64,000 nt of DNA. Origin: Eulemur rufifrons. Lineage: Eukaryota > Chordata > Mammalia > Primates > Lemuridae. The notes under the pieces are model-generated. The model saw only the letters and a program-made list of their open reading frames with translations, was not told the DNA's origin and did no database searches. Positions within the stretch are counted from its first letter, which is position 1. Each line of letters opens with the position of its first letter. Location of the stretch: positions 78,875,114 through 78,939,113 of the forward strand of contig NC_090984.1 of the NCBI RefSeq assembly GCF_041146395.1. The letters are read 5' to 3'. Shown here piece after piece: positions 12,166 to 25,135 of this stretch. A program made the position numbers and the translations under genes.

Positions 12166-14334
12166 AACAAAACATGGAAAATGGAAAATTATACACTATA
12201 TGTACACATATATAATTTATTCTAAAGAGGCAAAGTAGGAGAAAATGATCTAACTAATTTGTTCAAAAGGAGCAACACAATGACTGGGAAATGTGTGTCA
12301 CTGCATATAACGGAATTACATACCAGTTTTATGATCAAGAAATGTAAATACTGTAATTTAGAGGAGATGTTCATGTGAGAAAAGGAAAATAGAGAGAAAT
12401 TATCCCTGAAAAATGCTATGGCAATCATAGCAAAAGATATTACAAAAGATAGTTTGCTACTAATGAGTACAAGATATGGACAAGAAAAGGATTTAATTAA
12501 TTGGATCCCTCTTGGGAGGAATTCTAACTCTGCTAAATTCTGTCTTCTATTTTGAGGGTGAAGAGACTTTAATGGTAATTACTTTTCTGTTAAATTTGAC
12601 TTATAGAGAAGAATTCTGACTTGTATAAACAACAGAGACCTTGGGTAGAAACAGCATTTGAGGCACATAAGAGTAAAGGCAAGGGATGATGAGCAGAGTT
12701 GGGTAAATTCTACATACTTAAAAAAGGCAGTCCTTCAACTAGTAATGGGAAGTTATTCAAAAACCCTAAGAAAGTATAACTAACGAAGAGGGTGAGAAAC
12801 TAAAGACAAAATTGAGTGTCATTCCAAATAAAACTATGACCAGAAAATAGGAAAAGACACCTAAAGAAAACAATTTTATTTTACAAATAGAAATTTAGTC
12901 ATAGGTTTTTAGATTTTTGAAGAGAATGTATAACAAAAAATGACCAAACAGTGTGGAAAGCACTTGAAAAAAGAATGCGAGGTGTGTAAAGTCGAAAGTG
13001 CTTAAAGATACTCTAGATATGAAAGATTTAAAAAATATTAGCTATGTTCAGAAAAGGAAATGAGAAAGGGATAAGTCTATCAGCTGAGAGAAAAAGAACT
13101 GCTAATCTGTTTTATTGCTGTTTTTAACTTCTCTATCAAAGAAAATCATCAAATTAGAACAAGTAGAACAATTTTGATATGGATTTGGATTTACTCAGAT
13201 TTACCTAGGGACCAATGAAAATAAAGGATTATGAGAGGAACATTCTGAATGGTCCACCAGGGTCTTCTGTTATCAATGACCTGTGCACACTAAAGCACTT
13301 AGGCAAGAAAGCAGTAATTATCAAATGCCAAGATGTTTTCCCTAGGAAAAGCTCTTTTACTCTTTTGAAATTCTTAAACAGGTAGGCTAAGAGTATTCAA
13401 TTTACAATGTATCTTAATGTGAATAATGTATATTGCAAAGTCTTTTATTGTAACCTTGTGAGTAAGACAGAAAAACAGTGGTTTTGAGATAGAACAACTG
13501 AATGGATTGTTGGAGGTTGACCGATGTTTCTCTAAGTAAATTTTGTCCTTTCTACTGTCCCAACTTAAAATGTTATTCTGTAATTTAGTTAAGGAAGTGG
13601 AACACATACTTTGCAAATCTGTGGAAAATACAAAATTGTAAGGGAAGGCTAACAGATTATGTAGTAATCAAATAAATCTACAAAAATGTTTTATTATATT
13701 GGAACAGTTATCCAGATAATATGTTAACAGGGAACAAAGACTTATTTTACATTTCAAAATTATCATTTTATACCAATAAACTAAGTGACTTTAACACTGG
13801 TTCATCTGAAAAAGATAAAATTTTTCCACATAACCCATAATTTTAGAAAAATATCATGTTTTATTTTCTCTTCTTGTTTTACTAAAGTATCTTTATTCTT
13901 CAGACATATTAAATTAGCTTTTAAAACATTATATATATATTATACCTTGAAACTTTAAAGTAAAAATATGCAAGACTTGCTTCTTAGGAAATAAGACAAA
14001 CAATTACACAGTATAGGTAAGTATGAACACATTTAAATAAGTGCCCCTTATGGCAATTGTACCATGTAGTTTTTCTAGCTATTTAGTGATGAAGGATCTC
14101 AGAAGGCTCAAAAGATGCTGCTTTAATATGTCTACTGTCATAGTGGAAAGTGTGTAAATTAATTTCAAAGACTTTAGACTAAGTACTTTAGAACAATTTG
14201 TATAGAGTAATATACATACTGGAAATATATAAATACATTCTGGAATTCATGCAAAATGGTTAAAAAAATTATAGCAACAAAATCTTCACAGAGGACTACA
14301 AAGAAAAAAAAAAGACATTAATTAAATTTCTCAC
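12166..14334. other. Intron sequence downstream of the FN3 exon, nothing recognised
   Basis: AT-rich. It contains the donor side of the FN3 exon but no other exon-like structure. Confidence 0.5.
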
Positions 14335-14483
14335 CTGCCTTATACCCAAACGGTATGCAACAATCCGATCCACTGCATCAGGATTCATTTGTGTCCACTG
14401 TAGACTATAGGAATAAACACGGTGTCTGTTCTGCCACACAGGATTGTAGGTGTCATAATAGAATTCTGGAGCATAGGCCTTTC
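14335..14483 (-). CDS. MDGA2: MDGA2 exon encoding the first part of the FN3-like domain
   Basis: This 149-nt minus-strand exon follows the acceptor tttttgttttcag and ends at the donor CAG|GTGAGA. It begins in phase 1: its first two bases complete a Gly codon with the final G of the Ig exon. It ends in phase 0 after 49 whole codons. The product starts [10 protein letters not shown], contains the FN3 B-strand-type tryptophan in YSLQWTQ, and ends YRLGIRQ. This matches my recollection of MDGA2 between Ig6 and the MAM domain, where the FN3-like fold is split over two exons. The second half, expected to begin near AGQQRWW, is not in the window and should lie to the left of position 1. The open frame continues a few codons on each side into the intron, but those extensions are not coding. 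The reading frame is undamaged. Confidence 0.95.
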
Positions 14484-14485
14484 CT

Positions 14486-17400
14486 GAAAACAAAAAACGT
14501 GCTTCAATTTGAATGATGACATGTTGCAGTTTAAACACACTTATTACTCTCTTTGGCCCTTTTACCACTTTCTACTATAGGTTTTATAAGTAATTGTTCT
14601 ATTGAAAAGTTTTATTATTAACATCCAATCAATTTTCTGAATATGTTTTGAGAATAAATGCAAGATTATTTCCCAGTTGATTGGATGAACAGTGTGAGAA
14701 GAAAAGAATAAAGGGTGGTTCCAAGCTTTTTGGCCTAAACAGTAAGAAAAACAGAATTTTTGTCAACTGAAAGGGAAAACTATGGGAATTTCAGATTTGG
14801 AGGAGAAGATCAGGAAGTCATTTTTAAAAAATCTGACTGATCTAAATGAAGACCGCAAGTATGCAGTAGGATATAACTAGTTTGGAATACAGGAGAGGTG
14901 AGGACTGGAGATATAATCTTGCTTCCCACAGGCATACAGATAGAATTTAAATTTAAGCCATGATATTGATGAGATCACCAAGGGAGTGTAAGTAGATACA
15001 GATGATGAAAGTCTGACCACTCACTGGGGTAATCCAATATTTAGAGTTGTGGGAGGAGACATGAACTAGGCCTGAGATGCAACAACCAGTAAAAGGAGAA
15101 AACCAAAAATGTGGTATCCTAGAGGTCAAAAGCCATATATCAGAAAGGGAGTGATCAACTCTTTTCAAAAAAAAAATTGGTGAAAATGAAAATTTGTGTT
15201 TGTATTACCTGTAGCTTTGGTCAATAAAGTTGAACTTAAAACAAAAATTTAACAAAAGAACTGGTCAATGAAAAAAGGAGCTTTGATTTAGATTTTCAGG
15301 ATATGTGAAGTGCATATAGTGTGTGTGTATATATATGAACATCTCAGTTTTTTTTAATTGCCAAAATGAAATCTATGCAGACCATTTGGAATTATAGATC
15401 AAACTTCCCAATATTCTATAATATAGATATTTTTCATTACCAATAGTATATTTATTTAGTAATTCAACAATGTTTAGTGAAAGCCAATTCAGTGCCAAGT
15501 AGCGTACCAGGGATAGGGATATAATAACATAGGAGGTGTGGCCTCATTCCTCATGGAAATTGATTACATTTTCTTAGATTTTGCAAATAGCTTCACAGTT
15601 CTTTGCAATTCATACTGGATACATTGAAAAGTTGTATATTTATCATCACTCATTCAGCACCTTTTTCTGTTTTTTCTTCTTTTAAATTATATTAAATACT
15701 CAATGTCTTTATGTGTTTTTCACTATATGCTGGAATTTCTTTTACCTGCTTTTCTTATTTCTTTATCATCAGCCACTGTCATCTAAGGGTTGCAGAAGAG
15801 CTAATCCAGAAACATTTATATCAGATAATTAAAGGGTGAATTTTGAACACGAAGAATATAAATGATGGTCTCTATTACCCTAAAGAGTTTCACCAGTGAT
15901 GATAAATGAACTGAATTTAATATTTGACAGGTTTACTAGTAAAATTAAATATTTCAATTCTGGTAATGTTTTGCAGAATCTCCTACATCAAAATTGTATG
16001 CATTTTTTAAAATTTTCTATGAATATTCATTCAGTTAAATTTGAAAATGGATTATCAAGTCTATACAAAAATCCCTCATAAAAGGGGTTTTTACAGAAGA
16101 ACTATCATTTTCATTTATTTTCTTCTTTTATCTTATATGATATTTTTATTTACTACAAAATGACAACACAAATTCATGTTCACAATACTTAAGAGCAAAG
16201 TTCAGATGAGAGGAAAACAATTTACTGAATGAAAAAAATCAATACTGAAAACATTTATGACAACTTGTATTTAAAACAAAATTCTTCAAAATAAAATTGA
16301 GGAGGTGAATTTAGTAGTAAATGAGACAAAGAGCTAGGGGTTTAAATTAGAAATAAGTTTCCAATACTTACAAAAAACTAATGGGCTGCTTAGGTGAGAA
16401 ATACAAACCTAGAGTGTTTTCACTAGAGAGTAGTATCTACACTGAATGAGGGAGGTGAAAGTCTAGTGTTTTTTAGTTAGTTTATTTTCTTTTTTTTAAT
16501 GGGGACTAGGGTTGTTTTTGTTATTTAACAAAGGAGGAAACTTAGATTTATTCTAAGTAACATATTCTTAATAAATGAATGATGCATTCCTTTAAAGAGA
16601 AATAAGGAGAGAATAAAGTCATATCGAGGGGCTATTTAACATGGAAAAGAAAAGGAGTATCTCTCAAAGGTGGGCAAATAGAGTTTTCTAAGGGCTGAAA
16701 ATCTATCACAGAGAAAGAAAATCAGACTATATAAAATCAGACTAAATGTTCGCAGATCTATGAAACAAGATAAATACCAGTGATTGCCTAACAAAAGCAT
16801 ACATATGTTGACTTAGAAATGTTCTACCAAAGATCTCTGAATGTGGAATGCTCCACCTCAATAGACTGGCTCTCCCTTCACTAGAGATATTTATTTACTC
16901 AATACATAAATGGCCATTTATTAGGGTTGAGATGAGTAGCTGCCCACAAAATGACCATTAAAGTACCTTTCAGTCCTGAATCTGTAGGGTGCAGTGAAAC
17001 GTTTGCCAGCTGTCAGATTGGATTTGATATGTTAACTAATTTTAGATTAACTATGGTTTAAATATTGAGGAACTAAGACTTCTAAATTATCTCATGACAT
17101 TGTAGAAGTATTCCTCTTGAAAAGCTATACATTTATTGTAAAGAATAATGTTTCTCCAATTTAGTATATTTAAATATGAATTTGTCTCTAAGGTAGGGCC
17201 CTGGAATCCAGATATTTTACAAATACCCTAGGATATTCTGATGTAAGGAAATGTAGACCATACATTTTGCAATGTTTTTAAAAAGCTGAAATTTCTCTCT
17301 TAAAATTACCTCCAAATGCGTTTAACAAAAGAAATCAAAATTAATTCTAAAGTTACAAGAAACATCTCTTTGATCTCCCTCTTTGAAAGATGACAGCAGC

Positions 17401-17842
17401 AAGACTGAGAGAGATCAGGTAATGGGGGTTGGAGTGAAGGCAAATAGAATGGTGACAGGATAGCATACTCTGAGCATTTCAGAAAGTAGACATCCTAGTA
17501 TACTTGACTTTCTTGACTGTCAGGCTGGTTGGTAATTGGCTGCATGACATAAGTACAAATTGCCATTGTGACAGTAATATTGTTATTTAAATGAATACTT
17601 TTAAAGTTATTGAAATTGTGTGATCCAGAAGTTAAAAAACAGATCCTCCTGACCTTGTGAATAATATGAATTTGTTTATCAAGACCTATTTTCAAGGTAG
17701 TAAAAAATTAAGCTCCAATCTAGACCTCATTTAAATATTACAAATACATAAAATTTTACTGTAAAATTCCATCGTCATCTTTATATTTAATAGGAGACTA
17801 TTACAAAGATTTTCCAACATATTTGTTTAAATATGTTTTTGC
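14486..17842. other. Intron sequence upstream of the FN3 exon, little recognised
   Basis: A weak trace of the old repeat reading like 'aattcaacaa..tttattgagtgcc..gtgcca..' lies near 15,460-15,560 (gtaattcaacaatgtttagtg). A TG/TA microsatellite of about 20 bp sits near 15,318. Otherwise nothing is nameable. Confidence 0.45.
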
Positions 17843-17965
17843 TTTTAAGCCTCGCTATGATGCCCAGGCTGGACTCAAACCGCTGACCTCAAGTGATCCC
17901 CCCCCCTTCGCCTACTGAGTAGTTGGGACTACAGGTGTGCATGTAGGCACCACACCTTGCCTAAA
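17843..17965 (-). repeat. 7SL-derived Alu monomer (FLAM/FAM-like), minus strand
   Basis: Reverse-strand Alu words are present: gatgcccaggctggactc, gacctcaagtgatccc, gagtagttgggactacaggt, accacaccttgcc. Only one monomer is present and it is diverged. It could also be a fragment of an old Alu dimer. Confidence 0.65.
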
Positions 17966-18669
17966 ATACTTTATTTTATCTGTATTGGATAAATCGTATG
18001 TAATATTTTTTCATGGTGTGTTAGATTAGAACATACATTAGAGATTATTCCAATGTCTCATATTACAGATGAAGAAATTAAGTATATATTGGAGATGGTG
18101 ATAACATATGGAAGATGATATAAATAAATAAATACAATAAGTCATTACAAGTTTGACTTTGAATCATGAAATTAAAAAAAAAAAGTTTTCTTTTAGATGA
18201 ATAATTGTACTACTTTAGAATTAAAGATAAAAAAAAGGTTTTAAGATAGTGCATAAATAGTATTGGCCAGTAATAAGTAAGTACTGATCAGAAATAATTT
18301 TTAGCAGTTATGGTTAAATATAGATATGCTTGCTTATGTCTCAGAGCATACTTTGTACTGAACCTCCTTTGGAAAAATCTTAGAAAAGTAAAATGCTTCC
18401 TGATTTCATTTGAGAAATGCATCTTAAAATTGAAAAAAAAATACACACTTAATTTTTTTCTCAGGTTTCAGAGCCAATCATATTTAACGTATACACACTC
18501 ATTTGTAAGAAACACATAGTAAAACAAAGGAAACATCCTTATAATAATTTTGGGCTTGGACATCCAAACATGACATCTACTGGTTGAACAGGGAAAGAAT
18601 TCATAATTTCTTTTTTTTTTTTTTATTCTGCAGACATTTTCCTTCTTTTTCTAGTAAGCATATCAAATA
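17966..18669. other. AT-rich intron, T-tract near 18,608-18,624
   Basis: No gene or nameable repeat. A run of about 17 T precedes tattctgcag, which looks like an acceptor motif but is on the plus strand, opposite to MDGA2. Confidence 0.45.
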
Positions 18670-18919
18670 TCTAGAGAAGTTTCTTATTTTTTTACATTCT
18701 AGTTTTATTTTTATACAGTGCTGTTTTAGTTTAAATCTTTTCAGATTAAAGACCTAAAACTATATTCACTATCTAAATTGGGAAATAATTTTTAGATTCG
18801 TTATATATGATTATATATAAATCTTAGATTTTAAAATATTCTTAAAATTTATAGATAGAAAAATGTATGTTGTTCAAAATATCACATAGATTTATACAAA
18901 AGTACAGGTATTTTATTTT
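18670..18919 (+). repeat. Dispersed duplication, copy A (250 bp)
   Basis: This segment, from tctagagaagtttcttattt to acaggtattttatttt, recurs almost unchanged at 20,522-20,772. I count three to five differences in 250 positions (three single-base substitutions and one substitution plus one-base insertion near agattaa[ag/ctg]acc). It is AT-rich and I recognise no repeat family in it. Confidence 0.95.
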
Positions 18920-20279
18920 GCAAAAAGCTTTGGAAAATGATCACATTGAGGTTTCAAAAACAATTTTATGCATAAACCTCAAGTATAAAATAAAAATCAT
19001 TACCATTCCCATTAAGAACACTTACAATGTGCTTGGCTAGATGAATTGATTTTAGTAAAGTCAATACAGTTTTTGAAATTAAAACAAAGAGAAATTGTAT
19101 AATAGTGGGTCAGGACCACATATGCTGCTTTTGAAAGCAATTTACATTTTGGAAAATAGGCTACAGGAAGATAAATTTAAAACAGCTAAATTTGGTTTAG
19201 AAAATGATTTACAGGACACGTTTGCATATGTGAGGGATATCTGTTCATTTTTCACTTCATAGAAGAGATATTAAGTAATTACTGCATATCACTTTCCTAG
19301 GCGATGCTGACAAAAATGGATAAATAAAGCAAGCCCATTTTGTCTCAGACTGCAAAATATGGAAAATAAAAACCCATACACAACAACAAATTCTGATATA
19401 TTTGCTGGTATGAAAGAGTCACTAAAACAAGAACAAATTCACAGTTTTTATCTAGAAATGCTAGATGAAATTATAACAAATATGTTTTTAGATGTATATC
19501 TAAGCTTGCAAGCAAGAAAGGGAATTCCCCAGGGATTAAAAAACAGAACTGAAAAAAGGCAGTGAAGAGGAGTTTGGGGAGAAAGAAAAGAGAGAGTGTT
19601 GGTCTTTGTACCCTTGGATTTTTAGGCCCAAGGAGATAAGGTTAATAGGCCACTGCAAGATGAGAAGTTGGAAATGAAGCTACCACATTTAAACAAAATC
19701 TGTAAAAGCTATATTCTCAGTTACGGGGTATAATAGAAAAAATATTGCCTCTCACCAGTAAAGGAAGATGACAAAAATATTCACATTAACATAAAAAAAA
19801 TTTGGCTAGTGATACCACTGGACTCTTTGAGAAGTGCCAATGTCAAATTGGTCTTGAAAGATGTTGAATATGAATTCAAAATCCAATATTACAAACACAT
19901 AAGAAAATGTTCACTGTGAGTGACTAACAAGGGGAACAAACAGAAAGATTAGACTTCAGATAATAGAAACATGAAATAGAATTTATAAATAGCGTGCTTA
20001 ACATGACTGAAGTCATTCAATGGAGAAATGTAAACAAATACCATAGAACCTTCTATGAAGGAATAAATAATACTCTCCACTGGGACCAAGGACAGCTTCA
20101 TGGAGGAAATGTCTGACATTTTTATTGACCTGAAAGGAGGAGAAATTCTGCAGATAGACAAGGTTGGCTCACAGAAGGGCAAAGAAGGGAAGAAATAAAG
20201 TACTACCTTAGGTAGAGAAAAATGAATATAATATAGGTATTGGAGAACTAACTATAGGATTTGGTGTGATTATAACATC
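18920..20279. other. Spacer between the duplicated segments
   Basis: No gene. Around 20,060-20,170 a stretch (aggacagcttcatggaggaa, atgtctgacatttttattgacctgaa) resembles an old mammalian repeat whose consensus reads like 'ttcatggaggaggtgacatttgagctg'; I cannot name the family. The open frame at 19,359-19,565 is not supported by anything else. Confidence 0.4.
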
Positions 20280-20390
20280 CAGTGCCAATTTGCTCTACCA
20301 AGCTTCTCAAGAACAGGGACAGCATCATTAGCTTTTACTACAATGGCTGACACAGTGCATGTGCATGAATAAGAGAAGAAAAAAACAGGT
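20280..20390 (+). repeat. Probable L2 3'-end remnant
   Basis: The words cttctcaagaacagggacag, agcatcattagc and aatggctgacacagtgcatg stand in the order of the L2 tail ('gagggcagggactg..tgtc..gtgcctggcacagtgc..'). Short and diverged. Confidence 0.5.
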
Positions 20391-20521
20391 CAGTGCTTAT
20401 TTGTGAAGCATCCTGCTTGATATGCTAAGATGTTGAATACCTACTCTATAGTCTAGTTATTCTGAAATTATTTTAACCAGTACTCATGTAAGTGGAAGAA
20501 GAGATTTTATAGTGGAGATTT

Positions 20522-20772
20522 TCTAGAGAAGTTTCTTATTTTTTTACATTCTAGTTTTATTTTTATACAGTGTTGTTTTAGTTTAAATCTTTTCAGATTA
20601 ACTGACCTAAAACTATATTCATTATCTAAATTGGGAAATAATTTTTAGATTCGTTATATATGATTATATATAAATATTAGATTTTAAAATATTCTTAAAA
20701 TTTATAGATAGAAAAATGTATGTTGTTCAAAATATCACATAGATTTATACAAAAGTACAGGTATTTTATTTT
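20522..20772 (+). repeat. Dispersed duplication, copy B (251 bp)
   Basis: Direct-orientation second copy of 18,670-18,919, offset about 1,852 bp. Identity is about 98% by eye. Upstream and downstream flanks of the two copies do not match each other, so the copied unit is well bounded. It is immediately followed by a 22-bp tandem duplication (20,778-20,818). Confidence 0.95.
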
Positions 20773-20777
20773 AAAAT

Positions 20778-20818
20778 AGTACACTGTATTTTTTAAAAAA
20801 GTACACTGTATTTTTTAA
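20778..20818 (+). repeat. 22-bp tandem duplication beside copy B
   Basis: The word agtacactgtattttttaa occurs at 20,778-20,796 and again at 20,800-20,818, a 22-bp period. The last 20 bases of copy B (agtacaggtattttatttt) look like a weaker third unit. Confidence 0.85.
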
Positions 20819-23800
20819 TGTGAAAAGAACTCAGTGAAAGCAAAGTTGAAAATAATAATCAAAATGGTAGTAAGGAAATAATTTCACAAAAAACATACCT
20901 GCAAAGTATCAACAATAATAAAACCTAATTTAAAACTTCTCAGTTGTGTAAATTGTGTATTGATTAATACAACAGTAGCTACTGAAATTCATGCTGAACT
21001 TAAAACAAACACTGATACACACTGATATTAAATAAAAAGCCTTCTAAAAAATCATGGGAATCACAGCTCTCAGCCTGTATGTAATTTTAGTAGAAACTAA
21101 TCAGTATAGCCAAGTGATTTTGGAGTCAGAGTCGCATATAGACTGGTTAAGGCAGTGGGTTATGTATTACATTCTGTTAAGTATAATGTACAATAAAAAT
21201 CTATGCAGCTCTTTGTAATTTCTCCATTGAGTGAAAGAGCATGCAATTGTTGAAGCCAGAATTACCTTCTCTTAAAATTAATGAATATTGAGTCATATTA
21301 GAAAACAAAAGAAGACCAAAAAAAAAAAAAAAGAGAGAGAAGAAAAGAAATGCTTTTATAGAAATGAGGATGTTCCTAAATTTTTAATCAGGGAGATGAT
21401 GTAAATTCACTTTATATTTTACAACAATAACTGCTGGGAAAGACGAAAATGGATTGAGTGGATGAAAAGTCCCGGGCAGGAAACCAGTATGAAGTTACTG
21501 CTTATAAAAAAAAGACATGTGGTTTGAGGAATGAAGAAAAGCTGATGAAGTAAAAAGTGATTGCACAGAAGCAACTGATCAGCACTTGTGCTCTGCCTGG
21601 ACACAGAGTAGACTCCTAAATTTTCAATCTTCAGAAACTGAATGGACACTAGAGTCTTTGAGGCGGAAAATGACTTCATGCATCTCATCCAAGAAAAGGA
21701 GTGTAGAATTACCTCTTGGGGTTCTATCTTTCTAAAAGCTTATTGTTTTGATCCAAAGCCATGTAAAAGTTACTGTCATGAAAATGAGGGCATAAAGACT
21801 ACTTGGAGAATACGAAGTTTTAATTCTGTGAAGTCAAAGGAAAAGTTTTTTTAAAAAATCTCTGTACTCACCAATGTTACCTATACTTATCATTAAGTTG
21901 TATAGCATTTAATATTAGGCCTTATCACATTAAAAGTGATAAGTTTTGTAAAGTAATACAAAAATGATTACCAATTTGATGGGTTCTACCCATTCTTATT
22001 TGGCTTAAATGGTGATAAATTAATTTGAAGGAAGAATAAAAAATATTAAACATGTAAATACCACTTAATGAAAGGATATATTTCATCTAATAAAAAATTT
22101 TAGAATTAAGATAAATGTCACGGCAATAATAAAAATGAATATCATCAAGAGTTGGTTCAACATTGATAACTTGTCAACATGTATGCAGGAAATAAAAACA
22201 TAACAACTAAATAATACAACTGTGAAGTCAATGACAACATCTCTCAGTTAAAGATTGTTTAGAGTTCATTTTAAAAACAAACTCCAGATGTGTGTAACAA
22301 TTTATAACCTAACTAAATCATTTAGGTCAAGTGCCTTTGTGCTTGAGACAGAGAAGTATTTATTGATATTGTGTCTTCCCACGTGGGGACAACTAATTTT
22401 TTTAAATGATCAGTCACTGTCCAAACATTGTTTTAAAATTTCAATATAACCGGTTTTATTCACCCCTTATGTGAATTCATTTTCTCCTATTAGAGTCAGA
22501 CCTGTGCAAACCACACTAATGCAGACTGCCCAGTAACCACACTTCAGCACTGAAGAGCTTCCTTAGAAAGTATAGGCCTGGAGAGCAGGTATATTGATTG
22601 GTTAAGCAATAAAGCTATTGGTATTGTCAATCTTTACAAATCACTGGGATCTCTATAGAAAGCCTTTAAATCTACTCAGACATAAGGTACAGTTTCTTTG
22701 GTTACAACATTATTATTTCTCTTTTGGTTATGACTTTTCAAAATAAAACCACTAAATAAATAGGTTTCTCACTCTCAAAAAATGATTTTGTTTAAAACAT
22801 TTTGTATCAAACTAGTACTCCTATTTTCAATCTAGAAAAATTTAAAATAACAAATTTTAGCATCATTTAAAAAACATCCAATGACGAACAATACTTTCAA
22901 CAAATATATAAATTTACTTTATGAATTGATAAATTTGTAATAGTATATTTAAAGCATTTTTATGAAGAAAATACACCACTGGAAAATGTAAATAAGCTGT
23001 ATGGGATTTATGGCAAGATTCATTTATAAAAGGAAGCCTTGCTCACTCATCTATGTATGCCTCTTTCCTCTGTTGCTTCTGCAGATTCATCTGTTGGATT
23101 GTCTATTGTTCCTAACTACTATGGTTCATTCTAATAACATCAAATTTTACTCTTATCATTTCACACCAACAAAAGCCTTATAACTCAATATGTATTGAAT
23201 AAATCAATCAGTGAACTTTTCTGCATGATTCCATTTCTCTTGAACACATTCTAGTGATTCAGCATGCCAGGGACTGAATATTTCTAAAACCCCAGGTTCC
23301 TTTTCACATGCTTTGATCCCATAAACCAAAATACTTTGTTCATGCAATTCCTCTTTGCTTTTCCTTATCCATATTTTGATACCTAAACCATGACTATCCT
23401 TTCTTCATTTAGTTATTCTTTCTTCTATGATAATCATTTATACCATAATACTTAGCATGTAATTAGGAAAATACATTGTAATGTTATTCAAACATGTAAG
23501 AATTCCCAAAAATATTTTGTATAAAATTACTTTTATTTCTCACTGAGGTCCTTTCCCAGGTTTAGACATAACAGAATTAGGTCTAGTAGAGGGTACTATA
23601 CAATGCAAAGCAACTACAGCCTATTGTTTCCAGAGTAATCCTAATCCTAAAGTTTCAATCCTTACCTACATTACAAATTTAAAAAAATTGAGAATTATGG
23701 TGCAATAGATAAGTTCTCTAAGTAAACCTTGATTTTCTTTAGTTGTAGCCATTAAATAGATATAATGCTATAATACTAAGAGTAACCTTCCTTAGGTATG

Positions 23801-24094
23801 CTTGTATTTTTAGTAACGTTAGTCCATTATTTAAACATTTAGGTCAATTTTTGCAAAGAGAAAATAAAATGGGATTATTAGTCTAAAAGTAATATAACAC
23901 TTATATGTTTTTATTTCTCATTGTAGTTTAAGACATTATTTGGAGAACTTTTATAAGGTCCTGTGAACATAAATATAAATATAACATAAGCATTTACATA
24001 TGAGGAAGGAAAATGTTTCTCAAGCAACTCTGTAATTTGTTTCCTTCCTCCTCAAGGATGCTTGAGTTGACGTTGTCCTTAACTAGACCACCTT
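20819..24094. other. AT-rich intron, no gene recognised
   Basis: A 15-A run followed by a GA-rich tract lies near 21,319-21,350. A slightly more complex region near 22,490-22,700 has no match I can name. No coherent coding frame. Confidence 0.45.
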
Positions 24095-24206
24095 CTAAAA
24101 AAAGTTTCAGGAAACTTTTCTGTAACAAGTTAGATAGTAAATATTTTAGGCTTTAAATCATGTCATAAGGTATCTGATACAACTATTCAACTATGCCATG
24201 GTAGGG
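24095..24206 (+). repeat. hAT-type non-autonomous element, partial
   Basis: Contains aacttttctgtaacaag, agatagtaaatattttaggc and caactattcaactatgcc, the left half of the same MER family as the element at 30,616-30,823 (shared words agatagtaaatatt and aggctt). The right half is missing. Confidence 0.6.
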
Positions 24207-24329
24207 GGTACTATGCCTTAGGTAATGACAGGGATCCAGATGGATGACTAGACACAGGTAGCAGGTGCCTTCTCCATGGAGAAGAATGGAAGTGTTAGTA
24301 GACACTCACATTTTGAACACATCATCTAG

Positions 24330-24695
24330 GATGAAAGTTGACCTCATAAAAGTAAAGAGTAGAACAGAGGTTACTAGAGGATAGGGAGGGTAGGAGGAAG
24401 GAGGGGATAGGAAGCAATTTAAAATTACTGCTAGATAGGAGGAATAAGTTCTACTGTTCCATAGCACTGTAGGATGACTATAGCTAACATGAATATATCA
24501 TATATTTTCAAATATCTAGTAGACAGGATATTGAATGTTCCCAACACAGAGAAATGATAAATGTTTGAGATGACAGACATGCTAATTATCCTGTTCTGAT
24601 CACTATACATTGTGTGTATTGAAACATCATTACATACCCCATAAATATACACAATTATTATGTGTCAGTTTAAAAAAATAAAAAAACAATTAAAA
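24330..24695 (+). mobile_element. L1 3' end (L1MA/L1MB-like), 5'-truncated
   Basis: The plus strand shows the L1 3' UTR order: cctcataaaagtaaagagtag, ggttactagaggatagggag, a purine-rich GGA tract, ggaggaataagttctactgt, gggtgactatag-like, then tgttcccaacacagagaaat, cataccccataaatatacac and a short A-rich tail. Only the last few hundred bases of the element are present. Confidence 0.85.
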
Positions 24696-24939
24696 TTCTC
24701 ATAAAATACTTTCCACCAGGATCTTCCTATTCATGACATTGTAAGCCATCCTCTAGTGTTCTACCTGGTCACAGAAAATATTCTAATTTTAAAGCATTAT
24801 GAGGACGCTTAATCTCAGATAAAACAGTTCTTTCTAGGCTTAGAGAACAATTGAAGCTTGATCTCTCCCAGACAAATATAAGATGTTTAAAGTCCACTTT
24901 TCCTGGTAGTTGCTCTCTTTGGCAGTCACCATGGTAATC

Positions 24940-25135
24940 AACTTGCATATATTATGCTTTTTTAATATTCACAATCCCCTGCAAGATGGCAATTTCCTCA
25001 TCATTTTGCCCTCACAAAAAAATGAAAGTCAAGATTAGAGATCTTAAGCTACTTGCCCTATAGTAAGCACCCAACAAGTCACAAAGCTACCTTCTGAACC
25101 CAGTTTGTTTAAAGGATTTTTTTTCACTCTAACAT
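24940..25135 (-). repeat. MIR-like SINE, minus strand, weak
   Basis: attcacaatcccctgcaaga, agatcttaagctacttgccc, acaagtcacaaagctac and ttctgaacccagtttg occur in reversed MIR order. Heavily diverged. Confidence 0.5.
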
